Below, piece after piece: positions 1-13,968 of a stretch of 64,000 nucleotides of DNA. Both the position numbers and the translations under genes were made by a program. How positions within the stretch are numbered: position 1 is the stretch's first letter; the number at the start of each line of letters is the position of its first letter. The notes beneath the pieces are model-generated. The model saw only the letters and a program-made list of their open reading frames with translations. It ran no database searches and was not told the origin of the DNA. Source of the DNA: Eretmocerus hayati (lineage: Eukaryota; Arthropoda; Insecta; Hymenoptera; Aphelinidae); the NCBI GenBank assembly GCA_029851415.1, contig CM056743.1, forward strand, positions 2,852,001 through 2,916,000, in the 5' to 3' direction.

Positions 1-3000
1 GAATTATTGCAAAAATTGAACGATACTCATCAAACTGTACTAGAATTTCGTATTAAGAACAGATCCATAAGTTATTCCAAGAAAGTTTCGTACGTCATCA
101 TTGGCACACAATCTTAACCAAAGTTTTGGTAACGCGCAAAAATTTCGCTATACCGCGCATATACAGCCATGTAGAACAACACCGCTGTCGAGAGCTTGTC
201 GTAGTGTCGGAGTAAAATAAACATTGCACAATGAAATTCACACGTGCGAAAGTGTATAAGCAAGTATTGCGCGAGCCATCACACACATGTGCGCGGGTGG
301 GGCACGCAAGTTCACATAATAATATAAAGTACCTTGCATGTGTGTACTGTAAGAGCAAAAATAAGTATAGCTCCCATAATGGCATGAGTATATTTCGTTG
401 TTGAGCATGTGTAGATACTAACTTGATGATTTCACCTCTTGAAAAAAAATGTCATTAATTATGATTGGAGTAACGTCAACTCGGAAATACAAAAATAGCT
501 CCGGAGACAGTTGTTACAGTAAATTTAAATCAGCTGATGGCTCTCAAATGTGTACGTCACACTCGACGAGCTTTAATAAAGTGATGACTGGAGAGAAAAA
601 TCTGCAATCTCATTTGAGAGCCGTGCCCACTTTTAGTTTTTGTTCTGTGCTGCCCACGCTTTGAGATGCTCATCATAAGATACTTGACCAGTTGAAAGCG
701 TTTGAGGGATGGAGTATAGAGATAGAAGCTTGTGAATGGAATCTGTTGTATGAAAATTTGAAGTTCCTAGGGCTTCAATCTTGATGCATGTGCATTTTTT
801 ACCTGTAACAACCCGATCATAGTGAAAATTGAATCATTTATAGTGGACGAATGATCATGAGTCTCATTCGTATCAGTTAATTTTCATGATAAACTCATCG
901 GTTGACACTTTAGACTATAGAATATACTCAAAGTGAGCTAACATGTGCCACAATAGCCTTCATACAGATGCTTCATGAAAGTACAAATTTGGCCTTGTAA
1001 AAGGGTATGAAAATGAGCAAGAATGAAAGGAAATCTCGTGTATTAACCTATCTATCGAGTGTCACTAGTTATACGCTGACACTTTGGTAAATTTCTGACC
1101 TTGTACTCTAAGAATATTATGATTCAAAAGCTATAAAAATATAAAATTACTTCAGTCAAATAATATCCAAAGAATATAGTGGTCCTAGTCAATCTCAAAA
1201 ATCATTCTTAACCGTTTCAAAACTATCAGAATCAACACTTGCTTCATCACAAATAAGAGGTTTTGATGGTTACATGAAGAACTTGAGTTTCTTACTGCAA
1301 CATGGATTTGATGCTTCTGAATACTCTTGTGAACAGTTTACAGACTGATCTCTAATGAGCCCTATTTATTATAATGTAGTGGTCAACATGCAAGATAAAC
1401 TCATCGAAATACATGGTGTTCATGAATGGTTACTCGATGGATGAGCGAATATATCAAATCCAGTCCTCCTTAATTCTCGCACTTCTCTCTAAACAACATA
1501 ATCAACTGTATGGACATTACATAATCTATATGCATAAAGATATCAAGTATGCTCTTCCCTCGAAATAAGCTCAACGCTAGGGAAAGGTGAAATGGGTGAT
1601 ACGCATGAGTCCCATTAGTGAATTTTCATTCGAAAGAGGGTAAAACTAACTATATTCAAATTTGTACAGTTCTAAAATACTCAAGCATATTGATGTTAAA
1701 CTCTGAGCAGTTTATCCATCTAATACAATAGAAAATATTGGTAAAATTTGATCAAAGTATTTCTCTGGTAAAGAATACAGAGTAAGATAAACGGGACTGC
1801 TTCTCGCGGTTAAAAATTCAAGTTGAGCTTTTCCGGCATGAGGAATCAAGCATTGTAAACAATTACCCGTCATCCTAAACCGCGTATCTGACAAATGGCA
1901 ATCCCTATTTTCCAATCAACTATGTTACGTCGTCATTATTATACCTAACCTCTTACGAGATCGTCATCATCAGTTATAGAGCTTATATACCATCTCAGCT
2001 GCGATATGACCACCTGTGCGTATATATACTTTTACGCGACACTCGGAAGCTCTCAAACAGTATAGAATTTATACAGTCCATGTGCGGTCAAAAGAGATGC
2101 GGCTATATACGATGCTACACCGCATCTACTACCGCCACCGCATTATCATCATCACTATTACAGGTACAAGCAATTGCGAAATGTGTACCTATATAAAAAG
2201 ACTATAGCCGCAAGGCAGAGGCCGTAACCATCATCCGCGACTTTCACTAAAAAAGCACAGAAGTAACCATATACCACCGTCATATGTTTACGCACAAAAG
2301 CCGCACTTGACAATCGCACGGATACCTACCTACAAAACCGACTGCAGCGTAACCTCTGAAACATTCATTCGTGTATAACATGTCAATTTTTTTGGCTATA
2401 TAATGTTCACCTGTTGACTTTGAGATGCGTAATGTCCGTCTAAGTTCGTTTCAACCCTGTGTATCTATATACACGAAAAAGCTCATGAATCAAGTCAAAC
2501 TGGAAGATGCAACAAGGTTCAACGTACCTAAGTCTCTTCTTCTTCTTATTTTTTTTATTTGCCATATAAGTATAAAGAAGAAGATAGGGTATCTTGCGTA
2601 TAATACAGGACGCTATATAAATGCATAGTACCGACATGACATTACCAAGTGCGCGACAAAGGTGCGTATATATCGCATCCAATGGATCAGTACAGAGATT
2701 TCGTACTTTTTTTTTGCGCTGCGCGATGCGTGAGCTGAGTAAGGATGACTTTTTTTTTAGGATGGTATTGTAACTGTATTAGGTGTGTACGTGTATAGCT
2801 TGAGGCGAAAAAATACTTAGCGAGCCAATACGCGTATAAAGCAAAACGTTACGAAAGCTCTGCGTATTGAGCTTGCGGCTATAACGGTGATCAGCAGTTG
2901 AATTTTCCCGCGTTTCGTTCATTCGGTCTCTTTGAAAAAACATTAACAGTTCATGATGTCATATATGCAGACGCTTATATCACAGTATCTTTTGAAATTT

Positions 3001-4872
3001 TTCAAGATATTTCAAAACAAATATCAATAATAGCAATTGATAATTTCATCAGTGATGCTTATAGTTCACGGTAATTGAAATATAACGTCCGATATGAGGA
3101 TATTGATAAAATATCCAATTATAAACGGTGATTCATTATTGAATCTGAAGATAGTATATCATTATCTAGAAATGCTATCTATTTCTTAAAATAATCATCC
3201 AAATGATTGAAAACTTCAATTGTATCAGTAATAATGTTGAAATTTTCCATAAAAAGACACCTGTGATCTCAAATTTGGATGGGATACAATGAACGTTGAA
3301 AATGTACCATTATTATCACCCGTACGGAAAAAAATTCATTGAAATTCAATGCTAATTATCGAAAAAGTCAAATATTTACCAAGTACCACGCGGAAGCTCA
3401 TTACACAGCTCAGTCAACCAAGATAATAACTGGTCTTATCTACAGTCAGAAGCACCAAACCAAACACCAGCTTATCATGCATACCCCTTAATAAAGTATC
3501 TAATCGGCCAATATAATGAACCACCCGATGATAAACACAACGCTCCCATAAGAATACATTTCACAGTATACAACCAAGCTCAACCAATCCACCAATTGCA
3601 AAAAAAAAATTCGATCCGATTTCAGGTACACTTTAGGGACCGGTTAACCTTGCACTCGTATATAACACATATACGTATATATTATGTTCATGAACACAGG
3701 TCAACGTCAAGTAAAATGCAATATGTTGAATCAAACCCGCTCTCATTGAAGAAAAATTGCATTCAAGCGCGAACCCCATGCATGCATGTTTCTATACATA
3801 GGTATATATACCTTTATTATACTGATGGCGCCACATTATTCTCTCTCTTTGCGATACATATCTTTAAATAAATATACCTCGACTAAAGCTATTTTTAGAA
3901 TTTCAGTATAAAGCAATGCAAGCAAACATATTGCAGTCTCAGAAATTCTCATCGCTCACTCGTCCAACAAAAAAACCTGTAAAACTCCATATACACATTT
4001 TATATACAAGTCCCATCAAGGGGTACCATTTAAATTACAAATTATTCAGGAATCCATAGCAAATTCTCGAGGTTAACGTTCCAAAAATTTCAAACCGTCT
4101 GGAGACTCGATTTTGTTATTCGAATCCGCTCATCTTGGACTAATTCGTGACGAGAATAATAATATTAATGAAAGAAAAAGCAGACAATTCTTCTATGAAT
4201 CTCGTCTGGTCTACTGCTTCTAGATATATATATAAATCTACGGAATTCTCTAGCGGTCATGTCTAATTATTACAGTCTTGTGATGATAGTCTTTTCATCT
4301 ATTACATAGACAAATGCGAAAGGAATGCAACGGATGACCGTGTAGACTGAATACTTATTCAGATGGAATTATATGTATACACATGGGGGATTCCGCATTA
4401 TCTATAGGCGCACCTCTTTTCTCTCGAACATAAGAGCGGTTATGTAAATGAATAGAACGCATATGCAACGGGACGATCTTTTTGCCAGTGATCTTTTTAT
4501 GTGTCTGCGTATATGTGCTTGGAACATCTTCAAGAGATTTGTGTGATGTGAAGGGGAAAGAAAAGGACTCAAGGAAAAAAAAATACAAGGTGGCGTGCGA
4601 AGCGAATATAAGGATCACGACCTGTATTGTGTGCTGATTGTGACTAGGTATATAGAGTTCGATTGAGATGAAAGGATGAGATGAGGGGAAGGGGGGAGGG
4701 CGGAATTAATTGGTAAGTCTGAAAGTAGAGGTGCTACGTACTCATGTGCATAGCTTATGGAGAAAGTGTCTCTCTGATGAGACTATGCATTCCGGTGTCT
4801 GGACTCTATTGTGTCGTGGACTCGTGTGGACCGACTCTATAACGATCATTGAGGTTAGCTTCGAAGACGATC

Positions 4873-4893
4873 GATATATATATATATATATAT
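4873..4893. repeat. (AT)n microsatellite
   Basis: Short TA/AT dinucleotide run in non-coding DNA. Confidence 0.9.
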
Positions 4894-7800
4894 ATTATTC
4901 GAATAGTCGATTAACGAGAGCTTTCTGAGATTTTATCTTATTATTTGTACCACTTTCTCTGTGCGAATTTCATTTTTGAAGCGACGAGAGACTGATTTTT
5001 GTTTTGACACTCAAAATGTTACGTTCCAGCTTGACGAAGTGAAAACAGACGGTTATGGTCAGACAGCACTGTGAATATGTCTCTGGATTTTTTTTCGCCA
5101 AGACTTCTTGGTCAGTTTCAATTTCTATCAACACTCGAATATTATTCGAGATGTAATAGAGTATTCATTTGCAAAAATAAGTTGTTTCAATATTTAGTTT
5201 ACTTGTGATTCTTATTTGACAACTTGACGACAACTGACGGGTAAACTTACTTGCCGATATGATGTATAATGAGCAAAAAACAGTTGGCTTGTCCAGGAGC
5301 AACTTGTTCAAAAAGTTCTGTAATTTTTCAAATAGAAAGTTTTCAAGCAAATACGAAATGGTCAAAGTTGCGTGTTCATGGCCTTTGAGTTTAGACTTGA
5401 CACATTTTCACTATTTTCCAAAAAAAAAAGCTTCGACACAATCAGTGTAAATTTTTTGCAAACCTTTGAAACATATCGAAGAATTGGGACTTTCATACTT
5501 GATTTTCCAAGCATATGTTGGCGAGTTTTGCAAATACTGAAATGATGCTAAATTATCCAAAAACAAAAGAAATGCTCAAATCATTCCATAGAAGTTCAAA
5601 ATTAGGTTAACTACAAGGCGGGAAAATCAAAGGAGTTTTGTCGACCTCAAAACATTGAAAATATATCGACAATCGAATAAGTTCACGCTTGAGGAAATGT
5701 CAATCACATATCGAGTATATAGATCTCGCAATAAAACAACCAGCTACGCAATTGATTTATGAAAGAAAAATATGTTCGCACGGGCGTCACGTATATAATA
5801 TAATATGGAAAATTATCTTACCAAGGTAAGCCAATCAAAACGCCCTGCAGGTGAACGCTTGATAAAAGTCTACATCTATTTAAGTAATACTCATACACTA
5901 TACTGCACGTGAATCTAATTGTTTGGAGTACGCGTAAAGCTATTATACCTTCAACATACACAATAAACATCTGTGCGTTTTTCTGAGGTAGATTATAATA
6001 GCAATAAATTTTACGATATATTCGTCGTGGTAGAAAAATAAATTGGTAAAACGTCTCGCTCGTTCGAATGCAATTTTTTCAAGTCCGATGTACTTATAAT
6101 AATGCAAGCCGTGTACAGAACGAGCATTCTCTTTTTCAAGACTACGACGCATCCCCACAACCATGTCGTTACATTCGAGTAGGTGACATTGCGATACAAG
6201 TATTATAAACCTACACTTTTATTGTGCATTGCATTATATCGGCTCAGAGACACTGATTTCTTGACTCGTGACTCGGCCGATAGTCATTGCATCAAATTAT
6301 AGAATTGGATAATTCAACAGATTATTTTGGATTATACTTTCGTCAATGTAGATATACACTCAAAGCTCATTTGTTTAAAGTAATAATTTACCTTCCTAGC
6401 CGCACATTGCTAAATGATTTTGAAAAGGAGGGGGAGCAATTTTTTCGAATTTAAATTTCAAAAATATCAAAGTTTTCTCTTCGTACACACTGGCCAAAGT
6501 CTCACGCTCACTTTTGAGCATGAATTATCATTGTTTCCCTTGGAAATTATACTTCTCGATTTATTTTTGGATGAATCTCGAAAAAAAATCATTCGAAAGT
6601 TGACTCTAGTCAGAAATAATATAATAGAGCTGGGTTCACGGTAGAATGTTCAACATAGAACGTTGAGGATTCACAATAAACAGCCACTCAATGGAAATCG
6701 AATGAGAAAAAACAATTCATTATTAAAACAAGAATCTCCTTCAAAAATTGACGAACAAACAAAACCCGGACGATAAGGAAAAAAAAATTAGTATTTCCAC
6801 TCGATAAAGCGTATAACCATTTCGGAAACTACGTTTAATTCAAATTTTGATTCTGAGATCAGTGACGCAGTTTACAATTATAGAACAGATCAATAAATCA
6901 TTTATCAAAAAATTAATTCATATCGAGTTCGGCGATCCCGAGAAAAAACTATCCTCTACCCCAACTCAGTATTCAATGAATTCCACATACTAGGTCCAAA
7001 ACTGATTATAATGAGTCTCTCTATTTCTAGCACAAAATTCATTTTCCAACAAGTAATATTAAAAAATCTCGATTATTAAATCGATTAGAATGCAAAATTT
7101 CTGCAAAGCATTCGCATCTCAAATAAGTATGTATACTTGCTTTTAAAACTACTTGCGCACGCAAAAGATCATTATAATACACGATTCGTCTCGGTAAAGT
7201 AAATTGCTCAGTATATACATAGAGTTGCCAACAATTTTCTCTCTTTGTGATGCTTATGGCAAAAGCAAATGAAGCTGCTATATAAAGGTAAAAGATAAAA
7301 CGAGCTAATGTGGCCACAAGAATTCATTCGTGTAGCACCTGCATGCGCGACCTAAACGATTAGACGCGGTTCCGCAGAATTTTTATATTGAAAAAAAAAA
7401 AAAAAAAACTTAATGATGCTCATGTTTTCTATAAGACTTTGCGATGCTCAGTTGCTAACGATAATCGATATATTGAGCAAGCATACTTATTCAAAATGGC
7501 TATAGGGATTTTGCATTCAGCTGCTAATGTGAGTATTATAGCGTCAACTAAAAATACGTCATTGGACAATAATGAATTAACAGAGACTTTCGCAATCTAC
7601 TATTCTATGATGCATCTTGCCGGCATGATGAGTGAATCGATTCATAATTCTTGAAGAGAAAAGTGGGAGCTGTATCAGTTATTTTGGATGGATAAACTTC
7701 TTCTTCTTTTTTTTTTGTTATTTAGAATTTGCAGTAACTGTACATCTACGTGGAAAAAATAGGCTACCCAGAGTCATTAACTTATTGGATAATCTTGTCG

Positions 7801-9477
7801 TTATAGTTTATAGGCGATGTTGTACATTGAAAATGCATTACGGTGGTGGTAAAGGTTGTTAACGTTGGCCGGAATTTACTGAATTATTTTCTGCAGAATC
7901 TGAATAATGTATGTGTTGAGTGGCCAACTCGAAAGTCGAAGATTGGAGAACTGGAAATTTCAACTATTGCATGCATGCTTAGTATATCATTTCAAGTTCG
8001 AAAGAATCGAGTCAGAATTTGGACGCAAAATATAGAAAAATGTAATAGAACGTTTTCCAGTGGTATCAAATTTATAGGCTGATTTATTGATACTAGCAGT
8101 TCAAATTTCCTAATCAAAAAGAAACATTTGAATTTTTAATAAATTAAAAATTACTTTTGTGAAGTTTGGATAAGGTGTCTGGAAAAAAATTTGAAAATAG
8201 TTGAAACTTATCAGCGAATCTTCACCCAGATAATTGTAATATATTTTCATAAATCAGAGATCTACTCATCAGCGTAGAAACAATTTCTCAATCTGGATAA
8301 AAAAGACAGTCTCGGACGAGTCGGAAGGTCACATTCATTTTCAGAACTTTGAACAAAGAATTTCAATTGTCGATTGGCAACTGCGAACAATAATATTTCC
8401 CGAAAATTATCCCAATATACATCCGCCACGGTGCGATTATCAGCGGTCAAGAAGCTTGTAGGCTCTAAATAGAATTTGGAAGTTTAGACTGGTTGATCAT
8501 GAATAGATTCAGCGCATGATAACTAGGAATGGACCTATTCAAAAAAGACATCATGAATTTCTCTTAATATCGTCACCACAATACATTAGCTTTTCTGTTA
8601 TACTCCTAAAACTTTAAAAACTCCAAAAACTCGTGGAGATGCCGATACCTGAAAAATTTGGAGATGCGTCACACACAAAATCCTGCGTCAATCTCAAAGA
8701 AGATTTTGTCTGACTCTAATGAGACATCCAACGGTACAGGCGTCCAAAAAAATTATGATTACACATCATACTCGAATGATGAAGACGTTACATAGCGGTC
8801 ATGCATACTTTTCAAAATCCGACCAGAGTAAACAAAAAAAAAAAAAAAAAAAAAAATACAGACTGAAAAGCAGAGCAAAGCCGCAACTGGATTAGGCTCC
8901 AAATTTTAATCACTACCTCATACCTTTCAAGCGGAGTACATTAAGAAAAAAGGGATAATAAATCACTTCCTGGGTTATCCCTAAACGCCAGACTCGTTCG
9001 CCAAAATAAAGGGTCCATCTCGTCTCGCATATAAAGGAGAATATCTCATACGTGTGAATTTAAGAGCAAAAAGGCACTATGCCGAAGACCGCCGGATCAC
9101 ATCGGGGAATCCCCAAATGTACATCCAAGAAGGCGAAAGAAAAAAAATTCGCTCGTCTCACGCGAAATATATACGCTGGGCTTGCAATGCGAATTTTAAA
9201 AAGAAATAAAAAAATCTGCGTGACGTAGGTTCGAAACATCATCTTGTACATACAGTTCATAAACACCTCTAAAAAGATCAAGAAGAATTTTCAAAAATTT
9301 GTAAATATACACCAAGTGACCGAAGATAATGATAAGGACGATATAAAAAATCGAGGTAAACGGAGACTAAATCGAGATAAAAAATGATACCAAGACTTTA
9401 TTGAAGCCAGTGTCTTGAATCTCGAAAAAAAAATTAATGCAAATGTGGAACTCCGGACGACCTACAGAAGGTCTCTT

Positions 9478-9480
<3 letters not shown>

Positions 9481-9547
<67 letters not shown>
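9481..9547. repeat. (CA)n microsatellite
   Basis: An uninterrupted run of about 33 CA dinucleotides. It produces false open frames on both strands (poly-TH on plus, poly-CV on minus). Perfect dinucleotide runs of this length are usually polymorphic. Confidence 0.97.
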
Positions 9548-9550
<3 letters not shown>

Positions 9551-12500
9551 TGTATAATACACACAGAAAACTTTAAGACGAGTTTGATTCGGAGGCGCCG
9601 GCATTCCTTTTCCACAGACGCACGGATGTTTAATCGGCAGCCCATAAGGAGCCAAACGAGACGTTGGGATAAGCACTGATGCTTAATTAATTTCGCCAAG
9701 CTGTTTTTTTTTTCATTTTGTGGTGATTACTATCTCAGTTGCTGCCTTACTATGTTTCTCTTTCTTTTTTTTTTCTTTTTTTTTTAATGGTATGATGTTT
9801 GTGGAGGATTTTCTGATGCGCGGGGGACGTGCAAATTTGATGGTTAATGGTGTACATGGAGGAGGCTCGACATGGTGTCCTCAAATTTTTCGACGCAAGG
9901 GCATACGAAACACGAGTTCATGAAACCTCCGTCTTGTGAATTAATATTTCGTGCTGTGGACTGCCTCTTCACTCGACTTTGGATCTTTTTTTTTTTTTTT
10001 TGGTGATTAGCTTTGCAAGTAGTTCCAAGGTGCATCAAGAAGTTGAATTTGGAGGATTGATTTTGATGACGTTGTTTGGGGTGAAAAATAAGAAAGTTGG
10101 AGCAGAAATTCAACGTGAGTTAGCCTGGACGAAGATACGAGATTTGTACGGATGATAACATTGGGAATATAATCTCGTGCCGCCGTAACAGCACATATTC
10201 AAAATTTTATATGAAGACGTGGTAAAAAGTGGATCGAAACTGTCCTCTGCAGCAAAATATTCAGGAAATGAGGAGTAATTTTCGTTGGATATTTTGCAAA
10301 GGTCACTTTGAGTAAAAATGACTTGGGATGATTTATTATTAATAAATTATTAATAAATTTTTATAATACAGATCTGGGGAAAAGCGATATCCCCACATTA
10401 TGGCAGTTTTGGGTAAGAATTCTGGAGAAATCCACCATCCCCCTTAAACTAATGGGATGGAGTTATTCTCATGGTGTGGCAAGGTTTAAAAAGTCAGGAT
10501 CGATACTGATAATTTTCGATAAATTTTCAACAAAACTTTCGCAATCGTGAAGGAAGATAGAAATCTGTGGAAGAAGCACGCAGTCTGAAGCTTTTCTACC
10601 ATATTAGGTTGGCGAAGACTTGCGGCCACACCGATACATTCCAACAACACCATAATTTTTGTGTGAAATTCATAGATAGATTAGGCTTGGATAAAACATC
10701 TCGTAAATTTTCAATTTTACATGGGTTATAATGCGTTATCGATTATGGTAAAGCGTTGAAGGTGTGTCTTAGCTGGTAGCGTGTCGCAAATGAGCGAAAG
10801 CCTTTGGTATTTTGACGAATTATTGATGGACACAAGCGATGATGTTTTTTCCCTTGAAAGATGCTTGACGAGAAAAAAAAATAAGAGGAGGAGTGTTTAC
10901 GTAACTTTAGAATGGAATATTTTCACCTGCAATCAACGCGGCATCGGCACCTTTACACTCGACAAGACGAATAATCGGTGAAACTGCTCAATTCGAGGTA
11001 CTCGAGTGCAAGATCATATACTTTTTCCAAACCTGTTTGAAGAATGCTCGAAGGCTATCTTGCCAATGACACCAGACAGTGAGAGAATAAGGACCAATTG
11101 CGAGGCATCATTCTTCATCAAAGAATCTTCGACACTGTGAGATATTTTTTTCTGAGTAATTCATGAGAATTTGGGTAATTTCGTTGTTCAATATGTATTC
11201 AATTTGAAGATCAAGTCAAGCTATCGCAAAATAATTTTTTTGTAAGATTGAAATTGCTTCAATAAAAAAAAAGTCAAGCTATCAATTTTGACACGATAAT
11301 TTTGCTTAGGTCAAAATTCTGTAACAAGGGCTTCTGAGGGAAATTTACTTTTTCTTTAAAATTGTTGCGTGCCTTACGTAAGGTGCGAAAAATAATAGAC
11401 CATAGCGCATGAATTCTTCAAAAGGCTTAGAATTATCAAGCTAAAAAGAGAATATTGACTGAGTTGCTATTTTTGCTTCTGGAAGCTGTTGCAAAAGAGA
11501 GCTTTCAAATGTATTGGCGAAAAAATTGCTTTTGACGGGAGACACAATTCGCCTATTGACTATAGAGCTACAGAGATTGCAGAAAAAGAACAGTTTCGCA
11601 ACTGGGAATTTTGAACGTGTAGCACTCAAAAGTTATTCCCTGTGACAGTTCGAATGGATGGATTCCATTATTAAATTCTAAAAATATTACGGAGGGTGGT
11701 TCAAAAGAGATTTGAAGATAAATCTAGTCAAGTTGTTGAGTTGCTGTGGCATATTAGTTAATAACGAAATTAATAAACTGGAAAAGAAAAAAAATTACCG
11801 TCTCAGTTTTCTTTTGGACTAATTCGGGAAATCCAAACATATAATACTTTCAGACGAATTCTAATCCTGTTTGACTAATACTAAAGTGATATGACATTTG
11901 CATCATCATTGCCATTTGGAATAGACGAATGATGGTCGCTCAAAAAATTGAATGAAGGCCAAATAAAATTCAAATCTATAACGAATTAGACTATAATATG
12001 AATGTATAAATAGGATAGAGCCGTCTCTTATGAATAGGAGAGTATGTGAGCTTGAGAATGGCGTGTTTTTGTGTTCATCTGTCGAAAGAATGCGACCGGT
12101 TTTGATCAGAAACCTTGTACCTGATGGCTACTGTGAGCATTGGCATGGCAAAAAAATGAGCAGACGCGGGCGCGCCAAGTGGAAGGTTGCTGTATTCTTA
12201 CGGGGGGTTGATATTTATCAAATGTTTCGGCGCGAAATAAATAAAACTATTGTCACGGTTAAGGACAAATTCTATGTTCTACTAAATTTAGCTGCATCAC
12301 TTTTTACCGTGTAATTTTATAATTACAATCATACCGTATTAATGTAAAAAGTTCATTGGTTACGAGAATAACTTTAACAACAACTGTGCAAATATTTTAG
12401 TGACGCAAGAATTCGAAGCTCTAGTGCAAGATCTCAAGTTCCGATTTTCCATCCACGGTCGGTTAAAAATTCCAGCCTCGATGAGTCATACATAGCTACA

Positions 12501-12899
12501 CTGTCTGTTGGCGAAAAACAGATCATACCGGTCTACCAAATGCGGTCATCAATTCAACATAAGATCGCAAACTCACACAAATACACTTACACGTCCAATA
12601 AAGACGAAAATCGAGTTTTTCGCGCTAAAGGGGCTATTAAACCGAGATTGCCGACATACTCAAAGGTCGCAAAAATTTATTTGAAGGTACGCTCGACGTA
12701 CACTTATTGTACAAGGTGTAATGATTCTGTTGTTGGTAATCAGCTGATGACCAATATAAATGGATAAATGTGGAACAATATCAGGTCAACTTTTGAAAAT
12801 TGCAAAAAACCCGGCTGCAGCATCTTTTCTTTGGTTTTACCCATACATGTTATTATACTATTCAACTTTCCCATTCATTGGAGTGCGAGTCTCGATAGC

Positions 12900-13060
12900 T
12901 ACCTACATATCACCTGTATATGACGTGACGCAACAACAGTCATCAGAGACCGCGTAACCCGTTGCGCGTTCAATGTATAAGACACCGGGTGCGGTGGTTA
13001 TATTCGCTTACTTATGTGTTATAAAGTACCTGTCTGGTCTGGTGCCTCGCACCGCACGAG
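12900..13060 (+). promoter_or_regulatory. Candidate promoter / 5' UTR exon of the membrane-protein gene
   Basis: Composition becomes more GC- and CpG-rich than its surroundings. A strong donor (CACGAG then GTGAGC) sits at 13060/13061. The next good acceptor downstream, at 13761-13762, is followed directly by the proposed start codon, so this segment could be a non-coding first exon spliced to 13763. This is inference from splice signals only; transcript data would decide. Confidence 0.35.
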
Positions 13061-13762
13061 GTGAGCACCATCCAGGCTTGTTCTCACTCAAGTTCAGCAG
13101 CCATAGTGCGGCGGCTTTACTTTTGCTCAGCACCGCCTTTCATTTTTGCGCTAAATGAGCTTGTGCGAATCTATAGAGTGATGGGCCGTAACGACTAATT
13201 CTGAGTAATTCTGGGTGATTGGAAACCGTGTTTTGGTGTATTTATGCACAAATTTGGGGAAAGAAGTAAGAATTCAGATTTTTCGATTTCTTTGAGTGAA
13301 AACTGTGCTGGAAAGATTTAGAATAAGCCGAGAAATTTGTAAAGATCTGTAATAAAAATTTAGTGAGAATGGACGGTTGAAAAAAAAGTACGACTCTATG
13401 TCCAGTTTCAGCCATTACCTTCAAATCTAACACCCTAGCAATTCGTTCGGTAATTGTTGACAACTATAAAAACCTGAAAAATCACGCAACCAAAAGCAAA
13501 ATGCGTTCACTGTGGGTGCTGCACTGTTGCTATAGATGTACTGTGAAAATATTTCATTCGTGCGAATTGAGTAGAGAGACAAAAAATCCAAAATCACGTG
13601 AAATATTTCTTAAAATCATACAAAACAGAGTATCACAAAACGAAAGCAACAAACAGCCCCTTACAATATGCGCACGTGGAGAATTTTTTGAAAATAAATC
13701 AGCATAAAAATGTAATACCTTCAATGCCAGTTGATTTAAATATGACAAATTTTGTTTTCCAG

Positions 13763-13931
13763 ATGAGTCCACAAGAGAATATGGGGGTGGATCCAAGGTC
13801 GCTGCCCTCATGGCACATACCAAGGCCCTCGCTTGTCGGACGAAGCGACAAGGCCCAAAGCGAGAGTGAACACAGCAATATTAGTGCTTGGAAGCATCAC
13901 CACAACCAAAACGACCATCATAATCACATTC

Positions 13932-13968
<37 letters not shown>

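Larger units (their letters stand above)
1..13762. other. Long non-coding stretch upstream of the membrane-protein gene
   Basis: No open frame longer than about 110 codons, and none resembles a known family or is flanked by coherent splice sites. The longest frames run through a CA microsatellite and are artefacts. The stretch holds simple repeats: an AT run near 4873-4893, an A-run near 8835-8857, the CA array at 9481-9547, and several T/A homopolymers. It is probably upstream regulatory sequence and/or 5' introns of the gene starting at 13763. I see no tRNA, rRNA or transposase in it. Confidence 0.6.

Noticed and set aside
9220..9240. GGTTCGAAAC resembling a tRNA B box
   Set aside because: No A box or cloverleaf-forming arms upstream at the right distance.
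9367..9699. Frames of 80-110 codons on both strands
   Set aside because: They read through the CA microsatellite, giving Cys-Val or Thr-His runs; not proteins.
12030..12314. 94-codon plus-strand frame in the left non-coding stretch
   Set aside because: No recognisable domain, no flanking splice sites and no neighbouring exons in phase.
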